Source: Jezberella montanilacus
GTDB lineage: Bacteria; Pseudomonadota; Gammaproteobacteria; Burkholderiales; Burkholderiaceae_B
Reading direction: 5' to 3'
Assembly (NCBI RefSeq): GCF_003003055.1
Contig: NZ_PVTV01000018.1
Span: 1-64,000 of the forward strand
DNA: 64,000 nt
Part shown: positions 16,257 to 26,524 of the stretch, in pieces
Numbering within the stretch: the stretch's first letter is position 1
Layout of the letters: each line of letters opens with the position of its first letter
The notes under the pieces: generated by a model
Told to the model about the DNA's origin: nothing
What the model saw: only the letters and a program-made list of their open reading frames with translations
Database searches by the model: none
Made by a program: the position numbers and the translations under genes

Positions 16257-17672
16257 ATGAATGCTGTGACTGACAAATTTACCGATTACTACGTTGCCGA
16301 CATGTCCCTCGCACAATGGGGCCGTCAAGAAATCGCCATTGCTGAAACTGAAATGCCTGGTTTGATGGCTACTCGCGAAGAGTTTGCTAAGACCAAGCCT
16401 CTGAAAGGTGCCCGTATCACAGGCAGCTTGCACATGACCATTCAGACTGCGGTGCTGATTGAAACCTTGCAAGCACTCGGCGCCGAAGTGCGTTGGGCGT
16501 CATGCAATATCTACTCAACTCAGGATCATGCTGCTGCTGCGATTGCTGCGATGGGCACTTCAGTGTTCGCCAAGAAAGGCGAAACCCTGACAGAGTATTG
16601 GGATTACACCCACAAAATTTTTGAGTGGCCCAATGGCCATCACGCCAACATGATTCTGGATGACGGTGGCGATGCAACATTGTTGCTGCATCTCGGCACC
16701 AAAGCCGAGTCTGACATCAGCGTGCTCGATAAGCCAGGTTCAGAAGAAGAAATCGTTCTGTTCAGCGCGATCAAAGCAACGTTGAAGCGTGATCCCAAGT
16801 GGTACTCGGTTCGCCTGGCAGCCATCAAAGGCGTGACCGAAGAAACCACGACTGGCGTGCTTCGTCTGTACCAGATGTCGAAAAAAGGCGAGCTGGCTTT
16901 TGCTGCGATCAACGTCAATGATTCAGTGACTAAATCAAAGTTTGACAATCTGTACGGCTGCCGTGAATCCCTGGTTGACGCAATCAAGCGTGCAACAGAC
17001 GTCATGATTGCCGGCAAGATCGCTGTTGTGGCTGGTTACGGCGATGTGGGTAAGGGCTCTGCACAAGCCTTGGCCGCCTTGCGTGCCCAAGTTTGGGTGA
17101 CAGAAATTGATCCGATTTGTGCGCTTCAAGCGGCAATGGAAGGCTTCAAAGTTGTCACCATGGAAGAAGCAGCTGACAAAGCTGACATCTTCGTAACGGC
17201 AACGGGCAACTACAACGTCATTACCCGCGCCCATATGGATCGCATGAAGGATCAGGCCATTGTTTGTAATATTGGCCACTTCGATAACGAGATTGACGTT
17301 GTCGGCATCGAAGATCTGAAATGGGAAGAAATCAAGCCCCAAGTCGATCATGTGATCTTCCCTGACGGCAAGCGCATCATTTTGCTGGCCAAAGGTCGTC
17401 TGGTTAATCTGGGTTGCGGCACGGGTCATCCCTCATTTGTGATGTCTTCTTCGTTTACGAACCAGACAATCGCACAGATCGAGCTCTTCACACGCAACGA
17501 CGCTTATCAGTCAGGTCAGGTTTATGTTTTGCCTAAGCACCTCGACGAGAAAGTTGCCCGTTTGCATCTGAAGAAGATTGGCGCTCAATTGACTGAGCTC
17601 ACACCAGCTCAGGCAGCCTACATCAGCGTGAGCCAGCAAGGCCCATTCAAAGGCGACGCCTACCGCTATTGA
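16257..17672 (+). CDS. ahcY: S-adenosylhomocysteine hydrolase
   Basis: Splits SAH into adenosine and homocysteine, relieving product inhibition of methyltransferases. From the ATG at 16257 (GGAG 9 nt upstream) it has 471 residues, the bacterial family length; an earlier in-frame start would fall in the leader. Visible are the NAD-binding [10 protein letters not shown], the substrate region [13 protein letters not shown], and the C-terminal KGDAYRY. It is under the SAH riboswitch and is followed by a small membrane gene and metF. Confidence 0.97.
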   Translation: MNAVTDKFTDYYVADMSLAQWGRQEIAIAETEMPGLMATREEFAKTKPLKGARITGSLHMTIQTAVLIETLQALGAEVRWASCNIYSTQDHAAAAIAAMGTSVFAKKGETLTEYWDYTHKIFEWPNGHHANMILDDGGDATLLLHLGTKAESDISVLDKPGSEEEIVLFSAIKATLKRDPKWYSVRLAAIKGVTEETTTGVLRLYQMSKKGELAFAAINVNDSVTKSKFDNLYGCRESLVDAIKRATDVMIAGKIAVVAGYGDVGKGSAQALAALRAQVWVTEIDPICALQAAMEGFKVVTMEEAADKADIFVTATGNYNVITRAHMDRMKDQAIVCNIGHFDNEIDVVGIEDLKWEEIKPQVDHVIFPDGKRIILLAKGRLVNLGCGTGHPSFVMSSSFTNQTIAQIELFTRNDAYQSGQVYVLPKHLDEKVARLHLKKIGAQLTELTPAQAAYISVSQQGPFKGDAYRY

Positions 17673-17686
17673 TGACGGACGCTACG

Positions 17687-17749
17687 ACTCGCTTCGGCGA
17701 GTGGTAGCTCTGCGCTCGAGTCTGCTGCGCAAGGATGTCTCTTGCGCAG
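17687..17749 (+). terminator. Two hairpins in the ahcY to phage-holin-family gap
   Basis: The first is ACTCGC-TTCG-GCGAGT (17687-17702), a stable UUCG tetraloop hairpin. The second is CTGCGCAAG/CTTGCGCAG (17725-17733 with 17741-17749), 9 bp with a 7-nt loop. Neither has a following U tract, so they may attenuate, protect the ahcY 3' end or bind a factor, rather than act as strong intrinsic terminators. Confidence 0.4.
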
Positions 17750-17784
17750 TATGCTAGTGGTTTACAAAAATCAGGAGACCCAAC

Positions 17785-18117
17785 ATGTTATTACTGTGGA
17801 TATTGAATGCAGTGGCGTTGCTGATCGTTGCCTACTTGCTGCCTGGCATCGTGGTGACTGGTTTCGGCTCTGCTTTGATCGCAGCGGTCGTGTTGGGGCT
17901 GCTGAATGTGTTGGTTAAACCTGTTCTGATCTTGTTGACGCTTCCGGTCACGATCGTGACCTTGGGTTTATTTCTGTTTGTGATCAACGCGCTGGTGTTT
18001 TGGTTTGTCGGGTCGATACTCAGTGGCTTTAGAGTTGAAGGCTTCTGGTGGGCCGTGATTGGTGCCATTTTGTACAGTGTTATTTCCAGTTTATTGCAAA
18101 GTTTGACAGGCGCGTAA
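17785..18117 (+). CDS. Phage holin family (PF04020-type) small membrane protein
   Basis: A 110-residue, almost wholly hydrophobic protein with four likely membrane helices and the family motif GLLNVLVKPVLILLTLPVT near the middle. Despite the family name it is widespread in chromosomes and not evidence of a prophage. It commonly sits between ahcY and metF in betaproteobacteria. The stop overlaps the metF ATG (TAATG), so metF translation is coupled to it. AGGAGA precedes the ATG. Function unknown. Confidence 0.85.
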   Translation: MLLLWILNAVALLIVAYLLPGIVVTGFGSALIAAVVLGLLNVLVKPVLILLTLPVTIVTLGLFLFVINALVFWFVGSILSGFRVEGFWWAVIGAILYSVISSLLQSLTGA

Positions 18118-18959
18118 TGTCATCTCGTTCAGATTCTGTGTTCAGCCTTGAGTTTTTTCCTCCGCGTGATGACGCTGCGCAAGAGCGCCTCTTGGCGGGC
18201 GCTCAGAAAATGTTGGTCATGCAGCCGCATTATTGCAGCGTGACCTTTGGCGCCGGCGGGTCAACCAAGGACGGTACACTAGAAACGGTTCGTACCCTGC
18301 GTGGCATGGGTTGTGAGGCGGCGCCGCATTTATCATGCATCGGTGCTTCACACAGCGAGCTGCGTTCGCTCTTGCATCGTTATCGTGAGGAAGGCATCAA
18401 ACGTATTGTCGCGCTGCGCGGTGATCTGCCCTCGGGAATGGGATTAAATGAAGGTGCGCTGCGCTACGCAAGCGACCTGGTCGGGTTCATTCGCAAAGAA
18501 ACCGGCGACTGGTTTCACATTGAGGTGGGTGCCTACCCAGAGATGCATCCGCAAGCGTCAGGCCCCGAGCGTGACCTGGATCACTTCGTGCGCAAAGTTG
18601 AAGCGGGTGCCGACAGTGCTATTACGCAATATTTTTTTAATGCCGATGCCTATTTTGATTTTGTTGATCGGGCGTTAGCTCGCGGCATCGATATCCCGAT
18701 CGTTCCTGGCATTATGCCGATCACCAACCATAATCAACTGATGCGGTTTTCGGATATGTGCGGGGCTGAAGTGCCGCGCTGGATTCGTTTGCGTCTAGCC
18801 GAGATGGGTGATGACAAGGCGTCGATCAAAGCATTCGGTGCGGAGGTCGTGACACAACTGTGCCAGACGCTACTTGAGAACGACGTGCCTGGACTGCACT
18901 TCTATACGCTGAATAATGCCGATGCAACCTTGGCGATTTGGCGAGGATTAACTCAATAG
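18117..18959 (+). CDS. metF: Methylenetetrahydrofolate reductase
   Basis: Flavoenzyme that reduces 5,10-methylene-THF to 5-methyl-THF for methionine synthesis. The 280-residue protein starts at the ATG overlapping the upstream stop and reads SLEFFPPRDD, then SVTFGAGGSTKDGT, ALRGDLPSG, EVGAYPEMHP and TQYFFNAD, which are the family signatures. A longer frame begins inside the membrane-protein gene and is rejected. With metK and ahcY it completes much of the local methyl cycle. It converges on the cyclo-ligase gene with a 10-nt gap. Confidence 0.96.
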   Translation: MSSRSDSVFSLEFFPPRDDAAQERLLAGAQKMLVMQPHYCSVTFGAGGSTKDGTLETVRTLRGMGCEAAPHLSCIGASHSELRSLLHRYREEGIKRIVALRGDLPSGMGLNEGALRYASDLVGFIRKETGDWFHIEVGAYPEMHPQASGPERDLDHFVRKVEAGADSAITQYFFNADAYFDFVDRALARGIDIPIVPGIMPITNHNQLMRFSDMCGAEVPRWIRLRLAEMGDDKASIKAFGAEVVTQLCQTLLENDVPGLHFYTLNNADATLAIWRGLTQ

Positions 18960-18969
18960 CTTTTGAGAT

Positions 18970-19602
18970 TTAGTCGTCAAAAGCGCGGATTTCGTTGGGT
19001 GTCCAGCCGCGAGGTGTCAATATTGTGTCAAGTTGCTGATCGTGATCGCTGGCTTGGTACTCAGGAAACTCTTTCTCGATTGCGCCCTCGTCCCAACTGA
19101 TCCCAATGGTGACTGGATCAATCCCTTTTGACCTTAAGGCATGAAGGGTACGATCATAGAAGCCCTTGCCATAGCCGAGTCGGTCTGCAAATTCAGTGAA
19201 GCCCAGCGTTGGTACGAGCATGACGTCAGGTACAAGTGGCTGTTGTTTTGGTGGCTCCATCACGCCAAAGCTTGCCATGGTCATGGGGGTAGCACTGGTC
19301 CAGCGATGAAACTCGAGCGGGCTGTCTTTTTCGACCATAACGGGTAGCGCCACGATAACGCCGGCTTCGTCCCATTGCGCTAACAATGGCTCAAGGTCGG
19401 GCTCACCGTCCAGCGCCCAGAAAGCAGCGACCACCAAGGGTCGGTTGAACCCTTTGGCCTCAGCGCGATCTGATGATAAGCCTAACCACGTAAACAAACG
19501 GCCCCGAATCAAAAGGCTACCCCGTTGGCGCTGTGCAACGGGAATCTGTGATCGAAGCTCAATTAGACGTTTGCGAATCAGGTCTGAGGTATTCTTGGGC
19601 AT
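18970..19602 (-). CDS. 5-formyltetrahydrofolate cyclo-ligase
   Basis: ATP-dependent enzyme that converts 5-formyl-THF to 5,10-methenyl-THF. Visible motifs are the N-terminal RKRLIELR, the central VPTLGFTEFADRLGYGKGFYDR and the C-terminal WDEGAI. I place the start at 19602 (MPKNTSD), giving 210 residues; the longer frame to 19641 adds 13 atypical residues, and neither has a clear ribosome-binding site. It is divergent from the lytic transglycosylase gene across 58 nt and functionally related to its convergent neighbour metF. Confidence 0.88.
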   Translation of the reverse strand: MPKNTSDLIRKRLIELRSQIPVAQRQRGSLLIRGRLFTWLGLSSDRAEAKGFNRPLVVAAFWALDGEPDLEPLLAQWDEAGVIVALPVMVEKDSPLEFHRWTSATPMTMASFGVMEPPKQQPLVPDVMLVPTLGFTEFADRLGYGKGFYDRTLHALRSKGIDPVTIGISWDEGAIEKEFPEYQASDHDQQLDTILTPRGWTPNEIRAFDD

Positions 19603-19660
19603 AGGTTGTAAAGTTACAAAACAGTGGGTGTGTGTTAGCACACCGTTATCAAGGGTTCAG

Positions 19661-21862
19661 ATGTGTCAGCAGACAAAGTATCAGAGTTTTAAGTCAAAAA
19701 ATGTTCTGCAATGCGTGCAGACTTTATTCGCTCTGGCCGTTATCAGTAGTTTGGCGAGCATTGCCCTATTCAATTATCCGGCAAACGCACAGACCAGAAT
19801 GACTATACAGCCGGATGGCTCGCTGGTCCCTCAACGTGGTGCAGAGCCAGATGAATCCGGTTCAGCGGTTGTAAAACCTGATGCAGCAATCGATACGACT
19901 GGGAATGCCCGAGCTGCTCCGCCCGCTGCCTCTTCGAAACCAGTTGTGGCTGCCACACCTGTCAAGTTGCAAAATCTGACACTGCGCGATGAGACGCCAG
20001 CAGCGATTGCTGTGGCAAACGCGCGGGATGCGTTGACCAAGAAAGCCTGGGCTCAGTTGTCCACCCTGGTTGGTCCGGCGCAGACTGATATTTTAGGCAT
20101 CTATCCCGCGTTTTGGGATTTGCGCAATCAATTGGCGAGCAATCGTAATCCAAGCCTTGACCAGGCGTTGACAGCTTTTTTGCAACGACATCCCGATACT
20201 TATCTGGCAGACAAATTAAAGGGCGAATGGATTCTGATGTCGGTTGCGACGGGAGACTTCGAAACGGCAGTTTCTCTTGGCGCGGTGAGCAACAGCAACA
20301 GTCAAATTGATTGTGCACGATTGCAAGCCAATCATGTCATGGGAAAACGCGCGACTGCAGATCAAGCAGTGAAAGCGTTCGGATCGGGGCAAGCCTGTTG
20401 GTCTTTGTTTGATCAGTTGGTGGCTGACCAAGTGCTCACGACACGCGAGATTATCCCCCTGTTTGAGGATGCGATCGAAAAGAATAAGGTTGTGGATGCC
20501 CGAAAATTTGCATCTTACGCGCTGGATAAGGTCGATCTGCAAGCGTATGACGTAATGATGCGCGAGCCGCTCAGATGGCTGGCAACTCAAGCATCCGCCC
20601 AACGATCAGCGATGCGCAATGAAATGGTGGCCATTGCGTTGACGCGAATGGCCCGTGGCGATTTGAATGCAACGGAAGCCTACCTCAAGCGTGAGTGGCA
20701 AGCCAAATTACCCGCTGCGCAACTAAGCTGGGTTTACGCACAGATGGCTTTGCTATCGATGGGGACGCTTGATCCACGCGCGGATGGTTTTTATCATCAG
20801 GCTGGCTTGATTCGGCTCAGCGATAACAATCACGCCTGGCGGGTGCGTGCGGCGCTGAGACAAAAGCAAGTCGACTGGTCTTGGATCGTACAGTGTGTTG
20901 ATCAAATGCCGACCAACATGAAAGCTGAGTCAGCGTGGCTTTATTGGAAGGCTCGTGGGTTAGCAGCGCTAGGTAAAACGGAAGAGGCTAAAGTGATTTA
21001 CTCGCAAGCTGGCCAGCAATTTAATTTTTATGGTCAGCTGGCGCTTGAAGAAATCGGGCAACAGATTATTGTTCCTCCAGCCGCGCAGCCTGTGACAGCT
21101 GAAGAATTGCAACAGGCTAAAAATCATCTTGGCTTGCAACGTGCGATTGCCCTATTCAAACGAGGCCATCGTCCAGATGCGGTACCAGAATGGAATTTCG
21201 CCTTGCGCGGGATGAATGACAGGCAATTACTTGCTGCAGCTGAACTGGCGCGCAGTGTCGATATCTACGACCGTGTGGTCAACACTTCTGATCGAACAAC
21301 CAGCGAGCACGACTTTACCCAGCGTTATATTGCGCCTTTTGAAAACAAGGTTTCTGCGCAAGCAAAGTCAATTTCTCTCGATACAGCCTGGGTCTATGGC
21401 TTAATCAGACAAGAGTCGCGCTTCATCATGGATGCGAAGTCAGTTGTGGGTGCCTCTGGTTTGATGCAGGTGATGCCAGCAACCGCAAAATGGGTCGCGA
21501 AAAAAATTGGCATGACCGACTATCAACCAGGTCAAGTAATTGACTTTGACACCAATACCAAGCTTGGAACCAGCTACATGAGTATGGTGCTCGAAGATCT
21601 CGGTGGATCGCAGGTGTTGGCGAGTGCAGGGTACAACGCAGGTCCGGGCAGACCGATGCAGTGGCGCGCGTCGCTGACGCATGCGGTTGAAGGGGCCATC
21701 TTCGCCGAGACGATTCCTTTTAATGAGACGCGTGACTACGTTAAAAACGTATTGGCCAACGCCACCTACTACGCGGCGATGTTTAGCGGCCAGCCTCAAT
21801 CATTGAAGCACCGATTGGGTCGGATCGAACCTCAGCCGTACGGGAAGAGTCCTTTGCCGTGA
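19661..21862 (+). CDS. slt: Soluble lytic murein transglycosylase
   Basis: Periplasmic enzyme that cleaves peptidoglycan with formation of 1,6-anhydro ends. The start at 19661 has AAGGG upstream and gives 733 residues with an N-terminal hydrophobic export segment ending near NYPANAQT. A long alpha-helical superhelical region follows. The C-terminal SLT domain has the catalytic Glu in [17 protein letters not shown] and the AGYNAGPGR motif. A Pro/Ala-rich linker follows the signal sequence. Its stop overlaps the GTG start of cca. Confidence 0.9.
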   Translation: MCQQTKYQSFKSKNVLQCVQTLFALAVISSLASIALFNYPANAQTRMTIQPDGSLVPQRGAEPDESGSAVVKPDAAIDTTGNARAAPPAASSKPVVAATPVKLQNLTLRDETPAAIAVANARDALTKKAWAQLSTLVGPAQTDILGIYPAFWDLRNQLASNRNPSLDQALTAFLQRHPDTYLADKLKGEWILMSVATGDFETAVSLGAVSNSNSQIDCARLQANHVMGKRATADQAVKAFGSGQACWSLFDQLVADQVLTTREIIPLFEDAIEKNKVVDARKFASYALDKVDLQAYDVMMREPLRWLATQASAQRSAMRNEMVAIALTRMARGDLNATEAYLKREWQAKLPAAQLSWVYAQMALLSMGTLDPRADGFYHQAGLIRLSDNNHAWRVRAALRQKQVDWSWIVQCVDQMPTNMKAESAWLYWKARGLAALGKTEEAKVIYSQAGQQFNFYGQLALEEIGQQIIVPPAAQPVTAEELQQAKNHLGLQRAIALFKRGHRPDAVPEWNFALRGMNDRQLLAAAELARSVDIYDRVVNTSDRTTSEHDFTQRYIAPFENKVSAQAKSISLDTAWVYGLIRQESRFIMDAKSVVGASGLMQVMPATAKWVAKKIGMTDYQPGQVIDFDTNTKLGTSYMSMVLEDLGGSQVLASAGYNAGPGRPMQWRASLTHAVEGAIFAETIPFNETRDYVKNVLANATYYAAMFSGQPQSLKHRLGRIEPQPYGKSPLP

Positions 21863-22947
21863 GCGATCGCGATGCCCTTGATGGCTTGACTGTATATGTA
21901 GTGGGCGGCGCGGTCCGCGATGCGTTATTGGGTCTACCCCCAGGAGATCGCGATTGGGTCGTCGTGGGCAGCACGCCCGAAGAAATGGTTGAGCGAGGAT
22001 TTGTTCCCGTCGGTGGGGATTTCCCAGTATTTTTGCACCCTGTTTCGAAAGAAGAGTACGCCCTGGCGCGGACCGAGAGAAAGTCGGGCCGTGGCTATCA
22101 GGGTTTTACGTTTTATACGGGCCCTGACGTGACGTTAGAAGCGGATCTTGCGCGACGTGACCTAACGATCAATGCAATGGCACGGGGTGCCGATGGCGTC
22201 CTTGTTGATCCACTTGATGGTTCTCGTGATCTCACTAGGCGGGTGTTTCGCCATGTTGGACCTGCGTTTGAAGAGGACCCCGTTAGAGTCTTGAGGCTCG
22301 CGCGCTTCGCGGCGAGATTCACAGACTTTACTGTGGCTGACGAGACGCTTGCACTTTGCCAGCGTATGAGTGATGTGGGTGAAGTAAGCCATCTTGTACC
22401 TGAACGCGTCTGGCAAGAAATCGCTCGCGGCTTGACGAGTGAGCAACCGTCGCGGATGTTTGAAGTGTTAGCACTAGCTCGAGCGACGCAGCACATCCTG
22501 CCCCACTGGGTTGATAGCAAGCGTGTTCGGGAGGCGCTCAATCAGGCAGCTAAAGATTCAATTTTGCCTCTGCATTGCCGCTACGCCTTACTCTGTCTGG
22601 ATACAGTCGAGACAAAAGCCTTATCTCAGCATTTGCGTGTGCCCGCTGATTGTGCGGATATGGCGCGTTTGTTGCCAGTGGTTCTGACCAACGCAGAAGC
22701 CAAGACTACGGGTGATACCGAAAGCACCTTGGGATTGATAGAAACGTGTGATGGTTTACGTAAACCAGAGCGTTTCGAATTGCTCTTGCGTACAGCAGTG
22801 ATTGTGACTGAGCTTGATATCTCACTGTGGTTGCAAAAACTGCGTGCAGTGCGCGGGGTAGATGCTGGATCAATTGCAGCTGGTCTGAAAGACCCTTCAG
22901 TGATCAAAACGGCCGTTCGACAAGCTCGGTTAGCCGCCCTGACGTAA
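21859..22947 (+). CDS. cca: CCA tRNA nucleotidyltransferase
   Basis: Adds or repairs the CCA end of tRNA. The 362-residue protein starts at GTG overlapping the upstream stop (GTGA). The nucleotidyltransferase head shows [17 protein letters not shown] with the catalytic acids at 30 and 32, and [11 protein letters not shown]; the [13 protein letters not shown] segment follows. It is shorter than enzymes with a C-terminal HD phosphohydrolase domain and I see no HD motif, so only the transferase activity is supported. GTG overlap implies coupling to the transglycosylase. Confidence 0.93.
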   Translation: MSDRDALDGLTVYVVGGAVRDALLGLPPGDRDWVVVGSTPEEMVERGFVPVGGDFPVFLHPVSKEEYALARTERKSGRGYQGFTFYTGPDVTLEADLARRDLTINAMARGADGVLVDPLDGSRDLTRRVFRHVGPAFEEDPVRVLRLARFAARFTDFTVADETLALCQRMSDVGEVSHLVPERVWQEIARGLTSEQPSRMFEVLALARATQHILPHWVDSKRVREALNQAAKDSILPLHCRYALLCLDTVETKALSQHLRVPADCADMARLLPVVLTNAEAKTTGDTESTLGLIETCDGLRKPERFELLLRTAVIVTELDISLWLQKLRAVRGVDAGSIAAGLKDPSVIKTAVRQARLAALT

Positions 22948-22954
22948 AGCGTTG

Positions 22955-24169
22955 CTACAACTGGTGCCGTCGATCCCCCCGGCTAAAGCCCATTAGTGAC
23001 GGCTCAAGGCCTCGGCCAATCACCAGCACCTTAAACAATTCGCCCATCTCGGCTTCAGAGATCAGCTTCTGCACAGCGTTGTTCATGGTCATGCGCGCTT
23101 GCACCGGGAAACCCTCATCCCGCTGTCGCGACATGATTAATTCGGTTAAACCAGCATTGATCAGAAAGCGCGCTTGTGAGGTGTAGCCTAATACGTCTAA
23201 ACCACTAGCCAGAGCGGCATCTGCCATGGCCGTGAAATCGACGTGCGCTGTGATGTCCTGCAGGCCAGGTGCCAAAAATGGATTGTCGTGAGCTCGATGC
23301 TGGATATGGCACATCAGGGTGCCCCGATGGCGTTGAGGATGATAGTATTCAGACCGTGGGAACCCATAGTCTATGAGAATAGCGGCACCCTTGGTCAGCC
23401 AGCCTGCGGTCTCTTTGATCCAGGCTTCGCCCCGCAGGTTGATTTCCGACTGATAGCCAGGCATGGCGGGACAGCGCTGCGCAATTGTCTCAGCAAGTGA
23501 GGTGTCGGCGAGCCGATCCTGCCAGACAAACTGAGCGTCTGGATTCGCTGCTTTATTGAGCGCGATACCCCGTTGCAGCACGTGGGGATTTGCCCCTTCC
23601 TCTGTCGGTAACGACCACGCGAAGACATCTACCGGCATGGCATCAAGGACTTCATTTGCGAGCACGCAACCGATGAAAGCCGTCGGTGCCTGATCCAGCC
23701 AGCGGATACGATCACCCCAAGAAGCAAGTCGTGTTTGTTGCCTTGCTTTTAGATCGGCTGAGACTTCCAGGATTGTGTATTGAGCTTTGATGCCAAGCAC
23801 GTCGAGGTGAGTTAACACGTCGTCGGCCAGCGCCCCGGTGCCGGCACCAAACTCGAGTACGTTGAGGCTCTCGCAACTGCTTAAAATCTCTGCCACCTGA
23901 TTGGCCAATGTTTGACCAAATAAAGGGGTGAGCTCAGGCGCAGTGATGAAGTCGCCAGTCAGTCTTTTAGCGTTTGGTGTGTTGTCTGCGAGCTTGACAC
24001 TGCCCGCAGCGTAATAGCCTAAACCCGGCGCGTAGAGCGCATGATGCATCCAAGCACTAAAGGGCAGCCAACCGCCTTGTTTGATTATCTGGTCGCGCAA
24101 AAAAGAACAGACGCGATGACTATGAGCCATCGCGTCTGCACTCACCGAAATAGCGTTATCGGTGGACAT
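22955..24169 (-). CDS. MidA/NDUFAF7-like class I SAM-dependent methyltransferase
   Basis: A 404-residue protein of the DUF185/MidA family. It shows the SAM-binding VLEFGAGTGALADDVL, ANEVLDAMPVDVF and LIDYGFPRSEYYHPQRHRGTL, which are diagnostic. The mitochondrial relative methylates an arginine of a complex I subunit; the bacterial substrate is not known to me. It starts 15 nt past the stop of the rhlE gene on the same strand and converges on cca with a 7-nt gap. Confidence 0.88.
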   Translation of the reverse strand: MSTDNAISVSADAMAHSHRVCSFLRDQIIKQGGWLPFSAWMHHALYAPGLGYYAAGSVKLADNTPNAKRLTGDFITAPELTPLFGQTLANQVAEILSSCESLNVLEFGAGTGALADDVLTHLDVLGIKAQYTILEVSADLKARQQTRLASWGDRIRWLDQAPTAFIGCVLANEVLDAMPVDVFAWSLPTEEGANPHVLQRGIALNKAANPDAQFVWQDRLADTSLAETIAQRCPAMPGYQSEINLRGEAWIKETAGWLTKGAAILIDYGFPRSEYYHPQRHRGTLMCHIQHRAHDNPFLAPGLQDITAHVDFTAMADAALASGLDVLGYTSQARFLINAGLTELIMSRQRDEGFPVQARMTMNNAVQKLISEAEMGELFKVLVIGRGLEPSLMGFSRGDRRHQL

Positions 24170-24184
24170 TACTCAAACATCTCT

Positions 24185-25987
24185 CTAGCGACGACCGCCA
24201 TCGAAATTAAAGCCACGGCGAGGTGCGCCAGCCGCTGCTGCGCGAGGCGCGCCGCCTGGTCGACCAGCACCCGCACCGATACCGGTACGAGCTGGACCAT
24301 CACCACGAGGGGCGAAGGACTTGCCGGCAGGTGCCGCTGCACGTGGAGCGAACTCCCGTGAGGGGCGTGCTGGTTTGCCATTGCCCGCGTAGGGATTGTC
24401 GCTGCGAGCTGCAAAAGGCTTGTCACCACGAGGTGCAAAGCTGCGCTCACGATCACCACCAAATTTCTTTTCGCCAGCGGGTTTGTCTGAGCGTGCTGCA
24501 AACGGTTTGTCACCTCGTGGTGCAAAAGGTTTGCCGCCACCGAAGGATTTCTCACCGTAGGATTTTTCGCTGTATGACTTTTCACCACGAGGTGCCGAGC
24601 TACGGTCGCGATCGCCGAAAGACTTAGCACCGCCGAACGACTTTTCGCCACCGAAGGATTTCTCGCCATATGATTTTTCACCGCGAGGAGCAAAACTGCC
24701 ATCACGATCGCCACCGAAGCGTGAGCCACCAGCATTGCTGCCTGAACGTGGTTTGCCACCAGCACCAGAACGTGGGCCACCGCGTGACGCGCCAAAGCGA
24801 TCCCCGCTGCGACCGCCAGAAGGACCTTCTGGGCGCATTTTTGGTGCGCGCTGTGGTTCGAGACCAGCAATGACTTCAGATGGGATAGGATGACCGATGA
24901 AGTGCTCGATACGGCGCACCTTATGACGCTCACTGTGGGTGGCCAACGTAAAGGCCAAACCGTTGCGACCAGCACGACCGGTACGACCGATACGGTGGAC
25001 GTAGTCTTCTGCCTGCATGGGTAGATCAAAATTGATGGCGTGGCTGATGGCTTTGACGTCGATACCGCGTGCAGCAACGTCAGTTGCAACCAGAATGCGG
25101 ACGTGACCATCTTGCACTTGCTCGAGTGTACGAGTGCGTTGACGTTGGTTCATGTCGCCATGCAAAGGCATCACGGTAAAACCTTGATCGGACAAGTGAT
25201 TGGCCAGATCATCGCAACCACGTTTGGTGGCGGTAAACACAATCGCTTGATCCATTGATGCATCACGCAAGACGTGATCAAGCAGACGCAGTTTGTGCTG
25301 GACGTCATCAGCGTAGAGAAGGGCTTGCGTAATATTTGCGTGACGATCTGACTGCGAAGCCATTTCGATACGCTCTGGGTCACGCATCATACGAGCGGCC
25401 AATTTAGCGACCGTGCCGTCAAGCGTTGCTGAGAACAGCAAGGTCTGGCGCGACTCTGGGCAACGATCAACGATGGTGTTGATATCGTCAATAAATCCCA
25501 TGTCAAGCATACGATCTGCTTCATCCAGGACCAAGGTGTGGACAGTTGACAGATCAACGCGACGGGCTTGTAGATGATCGAGCAAACGACCAGGCGTTGC
25601 CACTAAAACGTCGACACGGCGTGACAGCGCTTTGAGCTGCGCACCGTAAGGCATGCCACCGACGACCGTTGCGATATGCAAGTCGTTCAGGTTGGCGCCA
25701 TAAGTGGCGGTTGCTTCGCTCACTTGCAGGGCAAGTTCACGAGTAGGCGTCAATACCAGCACTTGAACGCCGCGGCCTTTGTTGCCGGGCTTGCCAGCAA
25801 TCTTATGTAAGGCTGGCAACATGAAGGCAGCAGTTTTACCGCTACCTGTTTGTGATGAAACCATCAAGTCTTTGCCAGCTAAGGCGGCGGGAATCGCAGC
25901 TAGCTGAACTGGCGTCGGGGTCGTAAAACCCGTTTCTTGAATGGAAGATAGCAATGCGGGGGCTAGCCCCAACGAATCGAAGGACAT
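24185..25987 (-). CDS. rhlE: RhlE-like DEAD-box RNA helicase with repetitive tail
   Basis: ATP-dependent RNA helicase for ribosome assembly or mRNA turnover. From the ATG at 25987 (AAGGAAAG upstream) it has 600 residues. The core has Q-motif FTTPTPVQ, motif I SQTGSGKT at 45-52, VLDEADRMLDMGF, SAT, and HRIGRTGRAGR. From about residue 390 the tail is low-complexity and built of repeated units such as GEKSFGG and FAPRGDKPFAARSD, rich in Gly, Arg, Lys and Ser, an RNA-binding disordered tail. It heads an operon with the MidA-like gene. Confidence 0.92.
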   Translation of the reverse strand: MSFDSLGLAPALLSSIQETGFTTPTPVQLAAIPAALAGKDLMVSSQTGSGKTAAFMLPALHKIAGKPGNKGRGVQVLVLTPTRELALQVSEATATYGANLNDLHIATVVGGMPYGAQLKALSRRVDVLVATPGRLLDHLQARRVDLSTVHTLVLDEADRMLDMGFIDDINTIVDRCPESRQTLLFSATLDGTVAKLAARMMRDPERIEMASQSDRHANITQALLYADDVQHKLRLLDHVLRDASMDQAIVFTATKRGCDDLANHLSDQGFTVMPLHGDMNQRQRTRTLEQVQDGHVRILVATDVAARGIDVKAISHAINFDLPMQAEDYVHRIGRTGRAGRNGLAFTLATHSERHKVRRIEHFIGHPIPSEVIAGLEPQRAPKMRPEGPSGGRSGDRFGASRGGPRSGAGGKPRSGSNAGGSRFGGDRDGSFAPRGEKSYGEKSFGGEKSFGGAKSFGDRDRSSAPRGEKSYSEKSYGEKSFGGGKPFAPRGDKPFAARSDKPAGEKKFGGDRERSFAPRGDKPFAARSDNPYAGNGKPARPSREFAPRAAAPAGKSFAPRGDGPARTGIGAGAGRPGGAPRAAAAGAPRRGFNFDGGRR

Positions 25988-26524
25988 GACTTTCCTTTTG
26001 ACCAGGTCATGGTCAATATGACGAGCCCGGAAAAAGGGTGGACCGGAGATCGTCGGTTGAATCGAGCATCGTGCCGACCGAATCAACCGAACGTCTGGGC
26101 TACAGAGACTAAAAAACAGTCTTTGGAACTTTGCCCACGAAAGGAAAGGAGGTCAGGAATCGATGATGAGGGCGGTCTGGCCGGGTTATCAACTTGATCA
26201 GGGGATACCTGACAGTTGTCGGACAGAGGCTGCCTGAGCTAAACATCAGCATCAGTGCCGTTTGGTGGTTTCGAGTGAAACTTTCGTTTGAAACAATGGT
26301 TTCGTTTGAAACAACTTATTTGCAGCGACCCGAAGTGTAGAGGAATTTTCGTGCGGGGTAAACCCCTAAATGCAAATCTGTTTTTAATTTGCAACTCAAC
26401 ACGTGAATACGTGGTTCTACGCATGGGCGTCTTGACCTGCTTTTGTCAAACTTCATACCTATTTAAAATTTGATTCTCAATTTGATGTAAATTGATGCAT
26501 ATTATGATGTTAAAGAGTCACGCC
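25988..26524. other. 537-nt intergenic region between rhlE and vapB
   Basis: No convincing gene is present; the short frames have no recognisable motif or ribosome-binding site. It should hold the rhlE promoter (minus) and the vapBC promoter (plus). RhlE-type genes often have long 5' untranslated leaders. The half near vapB is AT-rich, with TTGAT repeated at about 26470, 26482 and 26492, a spacing suited to antitoxin autoregulation. A 15-nt direct repeat is listed separately. Confidence 0.5.
26282..26314. repeat. 15-nt direct repeat pair upstream of vapBC
   Basis: TTTCGTTTGAAACAA occurs at 26282-26296 and again, identical, at 26300-26314, an 18-nt period. Each unit contains the imperfect palindrome GTTTCgtttGAAAC or part of it. 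It may be a two-site operator; position is roughly 210-240 bp from vapB and 300 bp from rhlE. Confidence 0.5.

Noticed and set aside
17785-18117. Phage holin gene as evidence for a prophage
   Set aside because: The PF04020-type protein is a common chromosomal gene next to metF; no other phage genes are near.
24169-25110. 313-codon minus-strand frame inside the helicase gene
   Set aside because: It is a frame-shifted reading of the helicase's repetitive tail, composed of low-complexity Val/Ala/His-rich sequence, and the real frame has the helicase motifs.
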